This document shows positions 33,899-44,509 of a stretch of DNA of 64,000 bases, one piece after another. The DNA comes from Anniella stebbinsi (Eukaryota; Chordata; Lepidosauria; Squamata; Anniellidae): the NCBI GenBank assembly GCA_029215795.1, contig JARDYH010000003.1:88382609-88446608 (forward strand). The letters run 5' to 3'. Each line of letters starts with the position of its first letter. Position 1 is the first letter of the stretch. The notes beneath the pieces were generated by a model. It saw nothing but the letters and a program-made list of their open reading frames with translations. It was not told the DNA's origin and did not search any database. Both the position numbers and the translations under genes were made by a program.

Positions 33899-33923
33899 AT
33901 GGCTACTACCACCACCCTGGAGG
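33899..33923 (+). CDS. Candidate short first coding exon, unknown gene
   Basis: Seen: CCCACCATGG, a near-ideal Kozak context at 33899, opens MATTTTLE plus one base, followed by GTTAGT, a plausible donor at 33924-33929. Unspliced, the frame stops two codons later. The peptide resembles the start of JPT1/HN1 proteins (M, four or more T, hydrophobic, charged, G), but eight or nine residues cannot prove this. JPT1 is also not a MAGI2 neighbour in human. It may be a chance match or the first exon of an antisense transcript. I found no second exon. Confidence 0.2.
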
Positions 33924-34869
33924 GTTAGTCACTGCTGATGCCTTCCAGGGAAGCCTCTTTATTTAGGAGCTGTCATAATGTTTATCCACACTTCACCCCC
34001 TCCTTCCTCTTTCTGCATGGCATGCGTTTGAGCTACTGCCCTCCTTTGCAAAAAGCAAAAGAAGAAAAATCCCCTGGAATAGTTTTCTTCCACCCAGATC
34101 CAGGATTTGCAGGGGGGGGGGGGACGGCGAATCGGAGAGATCGGTCCCGGGGCTTAAGCCAGCCTGGAAGCCACACCATCTGTTCTTAAAGCCGTCCAAT
34201 CCTATCCTGCGCATGTTTTTATCAAAAGCAAGTCCTATAGACTTCAATGGCTCTCAAATCCGACCACGGATGCCACCAAAACACCCACAAACAGAGCCTT
34301 CCCCCCCCCCCCAAGTGTAGATTGCAGCTGTGTACCCTGAGGAAAGGCTATGCTGAATGACGGAAACGGCGACACTTTGCACTTGCTCAGAAGCACACGG
34401 TTTGTTTGCTTTACTGACTTCACACATCCCAGGACTCAGCAACACCGGTAGCAACGGGATGGGTGGGAAGGTGGAAGCAGATTTAAGCCCTGCCTACACA
34501 TCTCTCTCTTCCACCCCACCGCCACCAACCGCTGCCCCGCCTGCCAGAGTGTGCGTTTGTCCCAGCTGGGCCCTGCCGAACTTTCTCCGCTTCGAGCGCT
34601 GTCACCACTACTGACGCACATTTAATTCGCTCGTGCAACACACCAGAACACGCATCGATTCATATACACGCACAAGGATGCCTCGCTGTCTTCCCGGCCA
34701 CAAGCGCGGAGGGGATGGGGAAGGAAGCAAACTGCCCCGAAGCGAAAAAGTTGGTTCTCCCAAGACGCAGCATCACGGAGCGCCCCTGACGCCTTGGCTG
34801 GCTGGTGGGTGGGTGGAGGCGCCCCCTCCCCGCCCCTGCTTCCTTGCCCGCCCTTCCCCATTCGCCTCC

Positions 34870-34877
34870 TCTTACCT
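34870..34877 (-). other. MAGI2: Splice donor of MAGI2 exon 1
   Basis: Read on the minus strand the junction is CAAG|GTAAGA, with the last exon base at 34876 and GT at 34875-34874. This is close to the ideal vertebrate donor. It leaves the reading frame in phase 1 after residue 100. Confidence 0.93.
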
Positions 34878-35176
34878 TGCTTGACACACTTGAGCCGGAT
34901 GGGGTCCTTGCAGTGCTTGATCACAGCCAGCACGTCCCTGATGGTGAGCCCGGCCACGGGGGTCTCGTTCACCTCCAGGAGCAGCTCCTCGGGCACCAAC
35001 TTGCCGCCGCTTTCATAGACCACCTTGCCAGGCTTGACCTCCCCCAGGTACGGGAACTGCCCGTTCTCGGCTCCCCCCTTGAGCTCGAAGCCCAGCTGGC
35101 CCTCCTGGTTCCTCACGATGACACACTCATGGACTCGGCTCGTCCAGTGGCTTTTCTTCTTCAAGCCCTTGGACAT
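34876..35176 (-). CDS. MAGI2: MAGI2 first coding exon (N-terminus and most of PDZ0)
   Basis: Seen: an ATG at 35176-35174 with G at -3 opens 100 codons plus one base, then an ideal donor. The product starts MSKGLKKKSHWTSRVHE, carries the PDZ carboxylate-binding loop QLGFELKGG near residues 27-35, then FPYLGEVKPG and EELLLEVNETPVAGLTIRDV, and ends IRLKCVKQ. Known: MAGI proteins are inverted membrane-associated guanylate kinases (PDZ, GUK, two WW, five PDZ) that scaffold receptors, PTEN and adhesion proteins at synapses, tight junctions and the podocyte slit diaphragm. Paralogue choice: the KKKSHWTS, GGAENGQFPYLGEVKPGK and NETPVAGLTIRD blocks match MAGI2 as I recall it, whereas MAGI1 and MAGI3 differ clearly here. 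The open frame runs past the donor to 34622, but that tail is intron: it turns low-complexity and loses similarity exactly at GTAAG. The rest of the gene lies beyond the left edge. Confidence 0.95.
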
Positions 35177-36140
35177 TGCCGTGGGGTGGGGGGAAAGGGA
35201 GGGATGGGCGCTCTCGCTCGCTCTCGCTCGCCTTGTGCCTTGGGGTGTCCTTGGAGTTTCCTTTAGCTGGAGGTGAGAAAGGGGGGGAGGTGAGGGGGAA
35301 CAGGCTCGGAGGGGCGGGCGGGGGTTGCTGCCGCCTCTGCTCTTCCCTGTCGTCTGAATAGGTGGAGAGGCGGGAGGATGAAAGAGGGGGGGGTGAGGAA
35401 TGGGGGAAGGAAGGAAGGAAGGAAGGGTGGGTGACTGGCTGTTTCCCCCTATTGCTTTAGCTGCGTGTGCGGTATGAGCGGCGAGCCATGGCAGCTGCAG
35501 CCAGGATGCTGTGCGCGAGTGTGTGCGTGTGAAAGAGAGAGAGTATACTAGTTGTACAGTAACTGGATGGAGAGAAGAGAGGGAGAGGGGAGGGCTGTGT
35601 ATGTTGGAGTAGGAGGCGGGAGCGAGGTGGGGATATGTCTGTCTGGCTCACACACTCGCTCTCCTCCGAGCCTGACCCGGTAGTGAAGACCGAGAGAGAG
35701 GCTGGCTCGCCTGGCAAAGCAGCAGCAGCAGCAGGGAAGAGAGAAGGCGGAGAGCAGCCAGCGGTGGGTGGGTGGGAAGGCAGGAGAAGGAGCCGCCGCC
35801 GCCGAGGCAGGCACCGAGAGCGCCGCCAGGCTGAGCCGTCGCCTCCACGGCCCCGCAGCCACCGCCGGCTCCTCGGGCTCCGGCTGGCGCTCGCTCTCTC
35901 CCGGGGGCTCGGCGCACACTTGAGAAAGGGGGGCGTCACCCACGTGCCCTCCTCGTCTTCACGCCCTTGCGAAATCTTGTCCCTCGAGAGGCTCTCCGTT
36001 TGCAGTCCCGCCAGGTTCCAGGCGCCCTCTCCGCAAAGGCGCTCGCGCCACTGAGGGACCATTAGCTGCAGCAACAGCAGCAGCAGCAAACCAGTGAGGC
36101 AAAAGGGGCGCTCCAGAAGGGGGCGCCGCGGGACAGAGGG
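35177..36140 (-). promoter_or_regulatory. MAGI2: MAGI2 5'UTR and core promoter region
   Basis: This is the sequence directly upstream of the MAGI2 ATG. It is GC-rich with simple tracts: a GGAA run near 35405-35427, GA-rich stretches near 35535-35590 and CAG triplets near 35719-35736 and 36066-36089. Several overlapping open frames (for example 35457-36089 minus) have low-complexity translations and look like chance ORFs in GC-rich DNA. The transcription start cannot be placed from sequence alone. Confidence 0.7.
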
Positions 36141-36497
36141 CGCAGTGCAGCGGCGCAGCTAATTTTAGATAATGATGGGGGGGGGGGGCGTCTTAGGTGA
36201 CCATGTGTCTTACTTGCATCTCTGAATCCCAAACTAAGGCAAAGACTGACAGGTAGATTTGGTCTCTAGAATTTAAGCGCCTTCCTCAGACAATCAAACA
36301 TACCGGGCAAAAGCCAACATAAGTCCTGGACTTGACCCACTGAAAGAAATGGAACTTAAGTTAGTCATCCTGGGCAATTTGGCCAAGGATGTACCAGGCT
36401 GCGGTAACTTTCCTCTTGTGGAATTTCGCAGGACCTCCAACCTCAGTGACAGACTGGTGCCCATAATGTTATTGGCCATTATAAGTGTAGACACTAT

Positions 36498-36854
36498 GGC
36501 TGCCTCTACAAGAGGCATTTAAAGCTCTTTGAAGGCGCATAAAAATTTTTTACCTCTACAAGAACGGAGTGCAAATCGGGCGTAGAGGCGCGCTATCCCT
36601 CCGATTATGCGCATTATCGAATACGCGTTAAATGGCAAGTTTTATTTTGCTCCGGCCGTTAAAGCGCATTTTGACTATGTGAACAAGCGATTCTCCGCAT
36701 TAACTACTTGTAAAGTGCAATTGAAACAACCAGTAAGGTCACCAGTTGAGTGCTCAATTACCTCCTGCATACAAGCATTTACGATAAAGCGCTTCAGTGA
36801 ATATGCGCATAATCGGCTAACCAGGTGTCAAACGGAATCCATCTAGAGTGGGTC
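36498..36854 (+). mobile_element. CpG-rich MITE with CTCTACAAGA ends, copy 2
   Basis: Same family as 25836-26182: left end GGCTGCCTCTACAAGAGG, CCGATTATGCGCATTATCG and AATATGCGCATAATCGGC inside. The middle (about 36703-36780) differs from copy 1. TAT flanks both sides (36495-36497, 36855-36857). Its right TAT is also the left target of the next MITE. Confidence 0.8.
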
Positions 36855-36857
36855 TAT

Positions 36858-37072
36858 GGCTGAATTCGGACGACACAATAAGCAGCTGGGGCGGAACAAT
36901 CGTCACTTGTGCTGACTATCATGTCGTCTGAATGCTGCCATAGTCAACTCAGCGCTGATCCTAATCCACACCACGGTTGATTATTATGTTGTGTGAGGAG
37001 TACCCCCTAGATGAACAACTGTAAAGTTCATTATTACCCCACCATTGACTATCGTGTTGTCTAAATTCAGCG
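36858..37072 (-). mobile_element. GGCTGAATTCGGACGACAC MITE, copy 1
   Basis: Ends GGCTGAATTCGGACGACAC and its inverse (worn at the right). TAT flanks at 36855-36857 and 37073-37075. The interior carries a second copy of the end word near 36921-36940. It reads in the opposite direction to the copies at 43645 and 53756. Confidence 0.82.
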
Positions 37073-37079
37073 TATGTGT

Positions 37080-37960
37080 TGCCCACCATCCCTACAGATC
37101 AAGAAGGGTTTTTTTTCTTTAATCCTGTGGGTAATAAAACATATACTTTAAGAGTATTTACTTGAGCTGTAAAACACACATCTGACATAATTGCTTAGAC
37201 ATACCTGCTATGTTGGAGCAGCAACATGAAAAGGGTTGGCCAGAACAGTAGGATAAACATTTCCAGCAATTCTTCCAGCTCCCAATTTCTGTTCTTAAAC
37301 CGTCTATCAGAACCTGCCCAGGATCCAGATGTGGCTTGTTAATAGCATCTGGAAAGAGTCTCCTCTTGAGGATTCCCCCTTGCTCCTCATTTTATCCTCA
37401 CCACATTCCTGGAAGGTAGGTTAGGATGAGAGCAAGAGAGAGTATGTCTAGCCCAGGGTCACCCAGTAAGCTTTGTGCCTGACAAAAAGTCCCAGTGAGT
37501 TGGGTCCTGGGGTACACATGTCATGGCTTTCTCTTGGCAATTCAGCCTCTATGGTAGTCCTGTGTGTGTGTGTTTTGGCATGGATCCTGACCACACGTAC
37601 AGAGCCAATGACAGCCTTTCTGAGTTATTGTTCGTCATTCCAGGGTCAGAAGCTGCCCCTCCCTCACATGAGGAATAAGGTCTGAAAAGGTTGGTTAGAT
37701 ACACACACCATCTGCCCAGGCAGCCAACTTGAATGTGCCTGGGTTACAAGCAGAGCCTGCCACCATGAGCCCTCATTGTATCCAGTTATTTTATCTGAAC
37801 AGAGCTAATCCATTTCTTCTCTTAAAAACCACAACAAAGTAAAATATCTGTTCCAGTGCTGGTCAACATTCACGGCCTTTTCAATAACAAAAACAACAAC
37901 AGCAACATTTTAAGTGGTTGAGGACTGGAGACATGGATGTGGGAGAGAGGTTGAGTATGT
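37080..37960. other. No supported gene
   Basis: Upstream flank of MAGI2 with nothing recognisable beyond a short GT tract at 37562-37572. Confidence 0.45.
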
Positions 37961-37965
37961 TTCCA

Positions 37966-38040
37966 GTTTTATTTATTTATTTATTGCATTTCTAGACCGC
38001 CCAATAGCTGAAGCTCTCTGGGCAGTTCACAAAAACTGAA
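37966..38040 (-). mobile_element. LINE 3' end, second L2/CR1-like family, antisense
   Basis: TTTA-repeat tail then hairpin ACCGCCCA ... TGGGCAGT (37997-38027), the same as 14616-14645. Confidence 0.7.
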
Positions 38041-38254
38041 ACCATAAATGACATGATTAATGTAGGTGTGGAAGAAATCCATGTGCTGATTTGCCTCCTT
38101 TATTGCATATATTTCCTTTAAGGGGGCAGAATATGAGTGTGTGTGGTCTTATTGTTGATTATTTGAAGTTGCTTGACATATATGTTGTTTGTCTGCGTGT
38201 CGTCTGTTTATATGTTTGTAAATGGTTCTACACTTTGTATAATGTACTTTTAAT

Positions 38255-38330
38255 CTTTGTAACCCATCCAGAGAGCTTCAGCTATGGGGCAATATAGAAA
38301 TCTAATAAGTGACATGAATAAAATGTGCGT
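38255..38330 (+). mobile_element. LINE 3' end, second L2/CR1-like family, sense
   Basis: CCAGAGAGCTTCAGCTATGG then GGCAATATAGAAATCTAATA, the sense form of the ending at 37966-38040, followed by A/T-rich tail. Confidence 0.6.
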
Positions 38331-38499
38331 GAATGGCCTCAGGAAGGCAAAGTCAGTGCCAGCCAGTAGACTGGTAGCTTCTGTTACTGCTGCCTGTTTC
38401 CTTTGTTGGACTTTACTTTCTACTTATTCCAGCTCATCCCCTCAAGAGCTTTGCTGTCTAGAGTATTTTGTATATAGGTGGGATATAACTTGAATATAA

Positions 38500-40420
38500 G
38501 AAATAATAATAAACCAGAAGTGCAACATCAGATCTTTTGTTAGGGAGGCAAAACTGTAGTGGCACAATTCATGAACTTTTAAAATATTATGGTCTGTTAA
38601 TGGTGACCAAAGAGACACTTCCATGCAGTAAGAAGGGGTTATAATATAAAGAGGGAAAGGAAGAAGGCATTCCCAAATGTATTCACATTTATGGGTGTGT
38701 GTGCTAAGTAAAGGACTAAAATGTGCTTCAGATAGGATACTTCTGTTCACAGGTGGCACAGAAAAATGCAGGATTTTGGAAAACCAAATGGAAATCCACT
38801 TTCCTGCATGGCCATTAATCAATTTAAGAACCAGATAGATGCACATTTAAAATGGCATTTCTGGCGTTCACACTTGTACACTAACCACAGGAAAGAGGTT
38901 CAAAAGCACTAGGAAATGCACATAAGAAATCAGGCCAAGATGAAAGCAACAAAACTCATATGTGAATGGTGCATGTGAACAGCCTTTGTTGTGATGTGGT
39001 TACAATTTTTTCTAACATAACCACAGATACATGTGTTCTTGAAGTGTAATCATATTGGTGTGGGACAAGAGGCAGGGCAAAAAAAATCCTTCTGCCAGCG
39101 CTAAAATGGTGCCCCTGCCTGACTTATTACCTAGCTCTTCTTCTCCTGCCACTTTTTTCCAGTGCCCCCCACCTTCATGATGGCCTGTCACATTTTGAAG
39201 TCTTAAGAAAGGAAATCCATATGTGTCCATATTTGTTTATATATGAATAAACAAAAGAACAAATGGGCCATTGCGTCCTTTAACTGGTACCCCAAACTCT
39301 GCCTTTGAGATGCCGCCTCAGTCTGCCTAATGATAGGTTTCCTCTTGCTCTCCTCCCTCCATAAACAACTGTTGCAGAATAGCTATGGATATCGGAGCAA
39401 AAACATGTTGCTCTCTGTATAGGAGAACTGGAGCAATTTAGGAAAGCAATGTAAGTTGCAATTTCTCAAACTTGTGAACCAGGTTTGGGCAGGGAGACTG
39501 CATCCATTCCTTGCTCCCAGTGACCAGAGAGTGCTTAAAAATAATGTCTGGTCTTCTGTGCAGTTGAAGTCCCATGATGGACTCTGTTTCTTGATCAGAT
39601 TTGAGCGAAAGAATTATTCATGAGTGGGACAAATTGTTGGGAATTAGTTGTATAGCAAAATGCCCATCATTATGGTGTGGGTAGAAGGAAGTCTCCCTTT
39701 GCATATCCTTGTCAGAGAGAAGTGGATCACCCAGATGGAGTTGCCTTCACCCACAAGAGTGTCACCAGCAATTTTTTTTTAATAGAAATTTTATTAATCT
39801 ATACATTTTTCCATTCGTATATTATACACTAGATGATTCGTATACAGAATCTAAACAACAACAACAACAAAAAGAGAAATCAGCTGAGAGTTGCCATCTA
39901 CTAAAATAATACTAGAGTTTAACTATAGGAGTTAATTGCAATCAAATCATAGTCTTTACATCTTTCGTTCACATCCGATAGCAGATGTGATCTATCGGCG
40001 AATTGTTTTTCTAGTGAAGCCCAGTGAATTTTTTTTTCTGCCTTAAAAGGTTAAATAGCAACTATTCGTTTATATGTGTTGAAGTAAAAGGTTACACTAT
40101 TGGACCTCCATCACACCTAATCCCACCCCCTGGCTTGCCTCCAGGTTTTTTTAACCTCTGAGGCAGAAGCGTGTCAAGCTTATGATCCCTTTCACCTGAA
40201 TAGCTGCTCTTTCGCTCCTTTGGTCCTTCGCTCCACTCCACCCCACCCCACCCCTTCTCTTTCTCCCTCCAGTCAGATCCTGTCAGATGAGTACTTCAAC
40301 CAGACCACCTTTCTGCCGGGGAAAAAATGGAATGATCCTTTAGTCTGGCTCTTAGGGGGCATTGAGGGAGTACAATCCTGTCTCTGCAGAGATTCAGGCA
40401 TTGCTTGATTTAAAAAAAGG
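38500..40420. other. No supported gene
   Basis: An ORF at 39709-39909 and others are short and without known motifs. AAC repeats near 39855-39870. Nothing else to name. Confidence 0.45.
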
Positions 40421-40424
40421 CTTT

Positions 40425-40762
40425 TGAGCCTGGGCGCCCGGTTAGGCGATTATGCGCATAATCGCTGAAGCGCATTTACAGCTAATACCTCTGCACGAGA
40501 GGCTGCGAGAGACGGCGAAGCGCATTAACGGATGACCAAAATGCGCTTTACAAGTAGTTAATGCACATAAGCGCTTGTTCACATAGTCAAAATGCGCTTT
40601 AACGGCCGGAGCAAAATAAAACTCGCGATTTAACGCGCATTTGATAATGCGCATAATCGGAGAGATAACGCGCCTCTACGCCTGATTTGTGCTCCGTTCT
40701 TGTAGAGGTAATTTTTTTAAAGCGCCTTGAAAGAGCTTTAAACCTCTCTTGTAGAGGCAGGC
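40425..40762 (-). mobile_element. CpG-rich MITE with CTCTACAAGA ends, copy 3
   Basis: Inverted relative to copies 1 and 2. It contains the 20-base perfect palindrome GCGATTATGCGCATAATCGC at 40445-40464 and about ten GCGCAT/ATGCGC words. The CTTGTAGAGGCAG end is at 40749-40761. The left end is truncated or altered, so no target duplication is visible. Confidence 0.78.
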
Positions 40763-40764
40763 AG

Positions 40765-43080
40765 CTATGCAAAGTTTGGGTTTTATATTGAGGCTTCGAG
40801 CTGGCTGCTGGGAGAGATCGCTTTTCCCTGCCAGGACCTGATGCAATCTATTCAAGTCCCCAGGCTTAGGGCACATTAAATGCATTTAGGGAAAATAATC
40901 CAGATTTTTAGCATTCTAGGAAAGGCTGGGGAAGAGGCGGTGTCAGCAGGATAGGTACGGCGTTATGTGAGTACCGTGCTGCAAATCTACACACCAGGCA
41001 TGGCAAGAGTGCACTAAATCGCTGGTGTGATGGAGCTCTTAGTGGTCAGAGGCTAAACTTGCTCCTTGCCCTTGGTAACTCCAGCCGTTGAGAATCAAAC
41101 TTGTTTATCTGCACACTCCCATCTTTTCATCAGTTTCTTGGTCGCATGACAGAGTGGCAAAATTTCGGGAGAAAAGAAGACTATATTGGAAAGCTTCTAT
41201 GCACACATGCAAAAGTTTTCACTTTAGACAGATGTAGGAAGACAGAAAGCACAAGACATTTGTGCTTCCTGTTCTTTTTAAATCAATATCGAATCCAAAC
41301 TGGTTGTCTAAGAGGGAGAAATGCCAAAGATGCTTTCTGTCACAATGTTGTGTGGAGCGATGGCAGAAGCTGCATTTACCCCACCCCTTTCTGTGTTGCA
41401 ATTATTGACGGTGATCAATTCATAGCCAGTATGGAATATATACCTTTCTTAAGGCGGAAGTAAAACTGACAGTGGCAGACCTGGGGGATATCTTCATATT
41501 GCCGCTTTCCTGCTCCTTCCTCATAAAACCCAGTGGTATTGCTGCTGCAGGGTGCAGGCAGGAAATCCCCATGGCTGGAGGGAGTGCAGGTTTTCCAGCA
41601 ACTACGGCTATTCAGGCCCGCCATCCGCCTGGCCTTCCTACTCTTCCAGCGACCTATCAGTGGTCGCCATCTGCCCTGCTGAATGCCTCCAGTTCAATGC
41701 CAAAGCAAGGTCACACAGTGAAAAAACCACGGTGACCTCGCTTCAAAGCAAAATGTTGGGCTAAGTCCCCAACTTTTTAAAATCTCAGCTTTGGGGAAAA
41801 GCCCAGTGGTGGCTATGAGTTGGCCACTGTGTCAGATAACCAACCTAGCACCACCACGCAGCCACTGCGGGGCAAATACGCAAGTAGACAGCCCCCAGTG
41901 TCTTCAAATGTGAATTGTTATTAAATAGCTGTAAAGTGGAGGGTAACTTCAAGCCGAGAAATGGCGGATGGGAGGAGAGTGCGGAGTTCTTTCTGCCCTT
42001 GATTTTTGCTCCACCAGCTCATCAACCTCACCAGCCAGAGGTATACATTGCCTTTAACACCTCCAACCTTTTCTGTCATTGTTCCTAGAACTCGGAATAC
42101 CTACGTATATGGTGCATGGCAGTGCCATCTTTCTCTCTCTCTCAACTCACCTCATCCATGAAGCCCCTTGTGCACTATGCAGTGCTAATGTTAATTAATT
42201 ACATTAATTAATTAATTAAACAGTTAATTCAACTTCTCCACAGTACAAACAGTCCTCTGAGATCCCAACTCTAACTTAGCTTGTGGAGAAATTCCTCACA
42301 TTAAGGGGGAGGGAATATGGTATGTTCAGAGTATTATGTATTGCATTAATAATTAGAAAAAGATGCCTTATTTTTAATTCTTAGCACTTACCTTTCCATA
42401 TTACCTTAAACAAGTTTGGTTCATTAGGATTAGTTGAGGTTTCCAGTACCTGTTAAAGCCCATTTGCTGCTCTGACTATTTTGCTCAATATCCGTGTCTC
42501 TTAAAAGGTACCTAGGACTCCCACTTTAAAGACTCTGCTTTTTAAAGTGTTGCTATTTTAAAACCTATCAGTAACAATGTAAGTCTACATAGGATATTAA
42601 TTTGTAACAGGTATGATACTTTAGATAATTACCGTCCTTTGATTCCATTGTGTAAGGAGTGATGGATGTACAACTATAAAGCCAGGAGGGCTCATTAAGA
42701 GATAATCATTTCACAGAATGGAGGGTGTGTCTGTACATTCATCAGGGCCAATTTCAACATGGAGGCAGACACACTTAAATACATATTCCAGCTGGAAGTT
42801 CTGCATATAAAATTCCTTAGACAACAGAATGGTATAAAAACACATATTGATATTTGAATTTCATGAATCACTGTGATAATGTCTTTTGAATTCTGAGGCA
42901 TTTGTTTATTTATGGATGTATTAAAACATTTATATGATGCCCTTCATCCTGTCTGGATTCCAGGGCAGTGTGCAGCCAATTCACTGTAGCTCAAATAAAG
43001 TATTAAAATGAGACAAAATACTTAAAATCTCACTAAAATTTAACAATTTTAGATGCCTGGGTCAATAAGAAAGTGACTGC
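40765..43080. other. No supported gene
   Basis: Short frames only. A TTAATTAATTA run lies near 42192-42225. At 41940-42060 GC is a little higher but no exon can be argued. Confidence 0.45.
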
Positions 43081-43087
43081 AAGGTAC

Positions 43088-43305
43088 TGAAACACACACC
43101 GAACTGGGTTCATATGACACCACAACCCACCATGGGCAGCTAGCCATGATGGAGTGTTGTGTCATCCAAACCTGATGTATTCTCCACAGGTTGGCTTAAA
43201 TTTTATGAACAAGCCCCCCTGAAAACCCATGACTTGTTGTAGGGTCATACTTATGGTTGGTTGTCATAGCATCCAAACCCAAGAGACCGGTTTTATCATG
43301 GGTTG
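43088..43305. mobile_element. Possible palindromic MITE
   Basis: GAACTGGGTTCATATGACAC at the left and GTTGTCATAGCATCCAAACC at the right are roughly inverted, and the centre has TTGTGTCATCCAAACC. Ends and duplications are not clear. Confidence 0.4.
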
Positions 43306-43644
43306 CTGGGAGCAGGTACAGAGTCACTTGGCAAAAGTAGCCCGAAACTCCACACTACTCTTCATGATCCTGCCAGTGCTACCTGCCGCCTCCCTCATCG
43401 CCAGTGACTGTCCACCAATGCAGAAACAGAACTTGTAAGGACCATCACTCATTTGCCACCTTTTTATTTTTATTTTTTGGTGCCTCAATAACACCCAGCT
43501 GGTTCCAGGTTTCTTTGTTCTGAAACATTTGTTCTGAAATAGGGTTAACAGCCAAGGGGCTACAACTCCACCTTTGTTTCCTTTTTCAAACAATAGCATT
43601 GTTTTAAAACTAGTGTTTTAGATTATATTGCTGACACAAACTCT

Positions 43645-43869
43645 GGCTGCATTCGGACAACACGATAGTCAATGGTGGGGTAATAATCAACTTTACAGTT
43701 GTTCATCTAGGGGGTACTCCCCACACAACATGTTAATAAACAATCAACTGTGGTGTGGATTAGGATCAGCGCTGAGTTGACTATGGCAGTATTTGGACGA
43801 CACGATAGTCAATACAACTGATGATTGTTCCTCCCCCCCAGTTGCTTATTGTGTCGGCCGAATTCAGCC
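43645..43869 (+). mobile_element. GGCTGAATTCGGACGACAC MITE, copy 2
   Basis: GGCTGCATTCGGACAACACG at the left, CGGCCGAATTCAGCC at the right. Internal repeat TTTGGACGACACGATAGTCA near 43792-43811. No matching flank is visible (TCT against AAT), unlike the other two copies. Confidence 0.8.
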
Positions 43870-43902
43870 AATGTTACTATACTGAAGACTTCAATTGATT
43901 TA

Positions 43903-43935
43903 CTATTCATTCATTCATTCATTCATTCATTCATC
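43903..43935. repeat. ATTC microsatellite
   Basis: About eight ATTC units. Confidence 0.9.
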
Positions 43936-44027
43936 TAAGGCAACCATGAAACTGTAGTTTTGTATGGAGGCTAAAGATCATGGAAGATCTATTGGGTGGG
44001 TGGGTGAAATATTTATTCTAGCAATTT

Positions 44028-44062
44028 CTAGAGCTATGGCTATGGGGCGGTATAGAAATGTA

Positions 44063-44107
<45 letters not shown>
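44028..44107 (+). mobile_element. LINE 3' end with ATT tail
   Basis: GAGCTATGGCTATGGGGCGG and TATAGAAATGTA, the sense form of the second L2/CR1-like family ending, followed by about 14 ATT units (44064-44107). Confidence 0.7.
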
Positions 44108-44110
<3 letters not shown>

Positions 44111-44387
44111 ATGTTTCAGTTTTCCCTTGCCCCAAGCTTCCTCCCTCTATGGAGGAAAATATGGGATCAAACAATATTGGGGGGGGGGGGGTAGCAAAAA
44201 AAAAAAGAAAAAGAAAGCAAAAGGTTAAAAAATCCCCTTCCCCCTCAAATCAGATATTCCAAGGCTGACAAGTCTTTGGGTTAGAAGTCCAGGGCCTCAC
44301 TCAGCAGAATGAGCCAGAAAGCCCCAGACTCACCAAAGCCGTCTTGCCACGTTTTAAAGTAAGTGAAGTAATACACAGTGAACTTGT

Positions 44388-44500
44388 TCAGATGTCACAC
44401 TACACCACGGTGGTTAAGCATTTTAAACTAAACGTTATGGCTTACTTTGTCATGTGAACCATTCCTAACCATGGCTTAGCGTGTTGTCTGAACAGGCCCA
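44388..44500. mobile_element. TTGTTCAGA... palindromic MITE, copy 1
   Basis: Left ACTTGTTCAGATGTCACAC and right GTGTTGTCTGAACAGGCCC are inverted; the centre has GGTTAAGCATTTTAAACTAA and CATGTGAACCATTC. The second copy is at 54970-55155. Confidence 0.65.
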
Positions 44501-44509
44501 TTATCATCT

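Larger units (their letters stand above)
1..34875 (-). other. MAGI2: 5' part of MAGI2 intron 1
   Basis: Inferred from the donor at 34875 and the absence of any further recognisable MAGI2 exon (GUK or WW coding) to its left. MAGI2 is known as a very large gene with long introns, so over 34 kb without a second exon is expected. The intron holds repeats in both orientations, including fold-backs that would form hairpins in the pre-mRNA. Confidence 0.85.
33690..36170. promoter_or_regulatory. MAGI2: CpG island around MAGI2 exon 1
   Basis: Base composition changes sharply here from AT-rich repeats to GC-rich, CpG-bearing, repeat-poor DNA. It includes GC boxes near 33768-33793, CpG-dense runs at 34680-35060 and 35790-36140, and many SP1-like G/C tracts. 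The MAGI2 start codon sits in the middle. Edges are estimated by eye. No TATA box is evident, which fits a CpG-island promoter. Confidence 0.85.

Noticed and set aside
34622..34875. Extension of the MAGI2 frame for 84 more codons past residue 100.
   Set aside because: It begins exactly at a consensus donor, is low-complexity and has no match to the MAGI family. It is intron.
35457..36089. A 210-residue minus-strand frame and several overlapping ones upstream of MAGI2.
   Set aside because: GC-rich, low-complexity translations on both strands, no domain, and located in the presumed 5'UTR/promoter. Chance ORFs.
25946..40654. Similar short peptides starting MRII in three places (25946-26140 plus, 36607-36846 plus, 40442-40654 minus) that could be a conserved small protein.
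   Set aside because: All three lie in the CpG-rich MITE family. Within the shared part most base differences change the amino acid, so there is no sign of protein-level selection. The frame is a by-product of DNA similarity.
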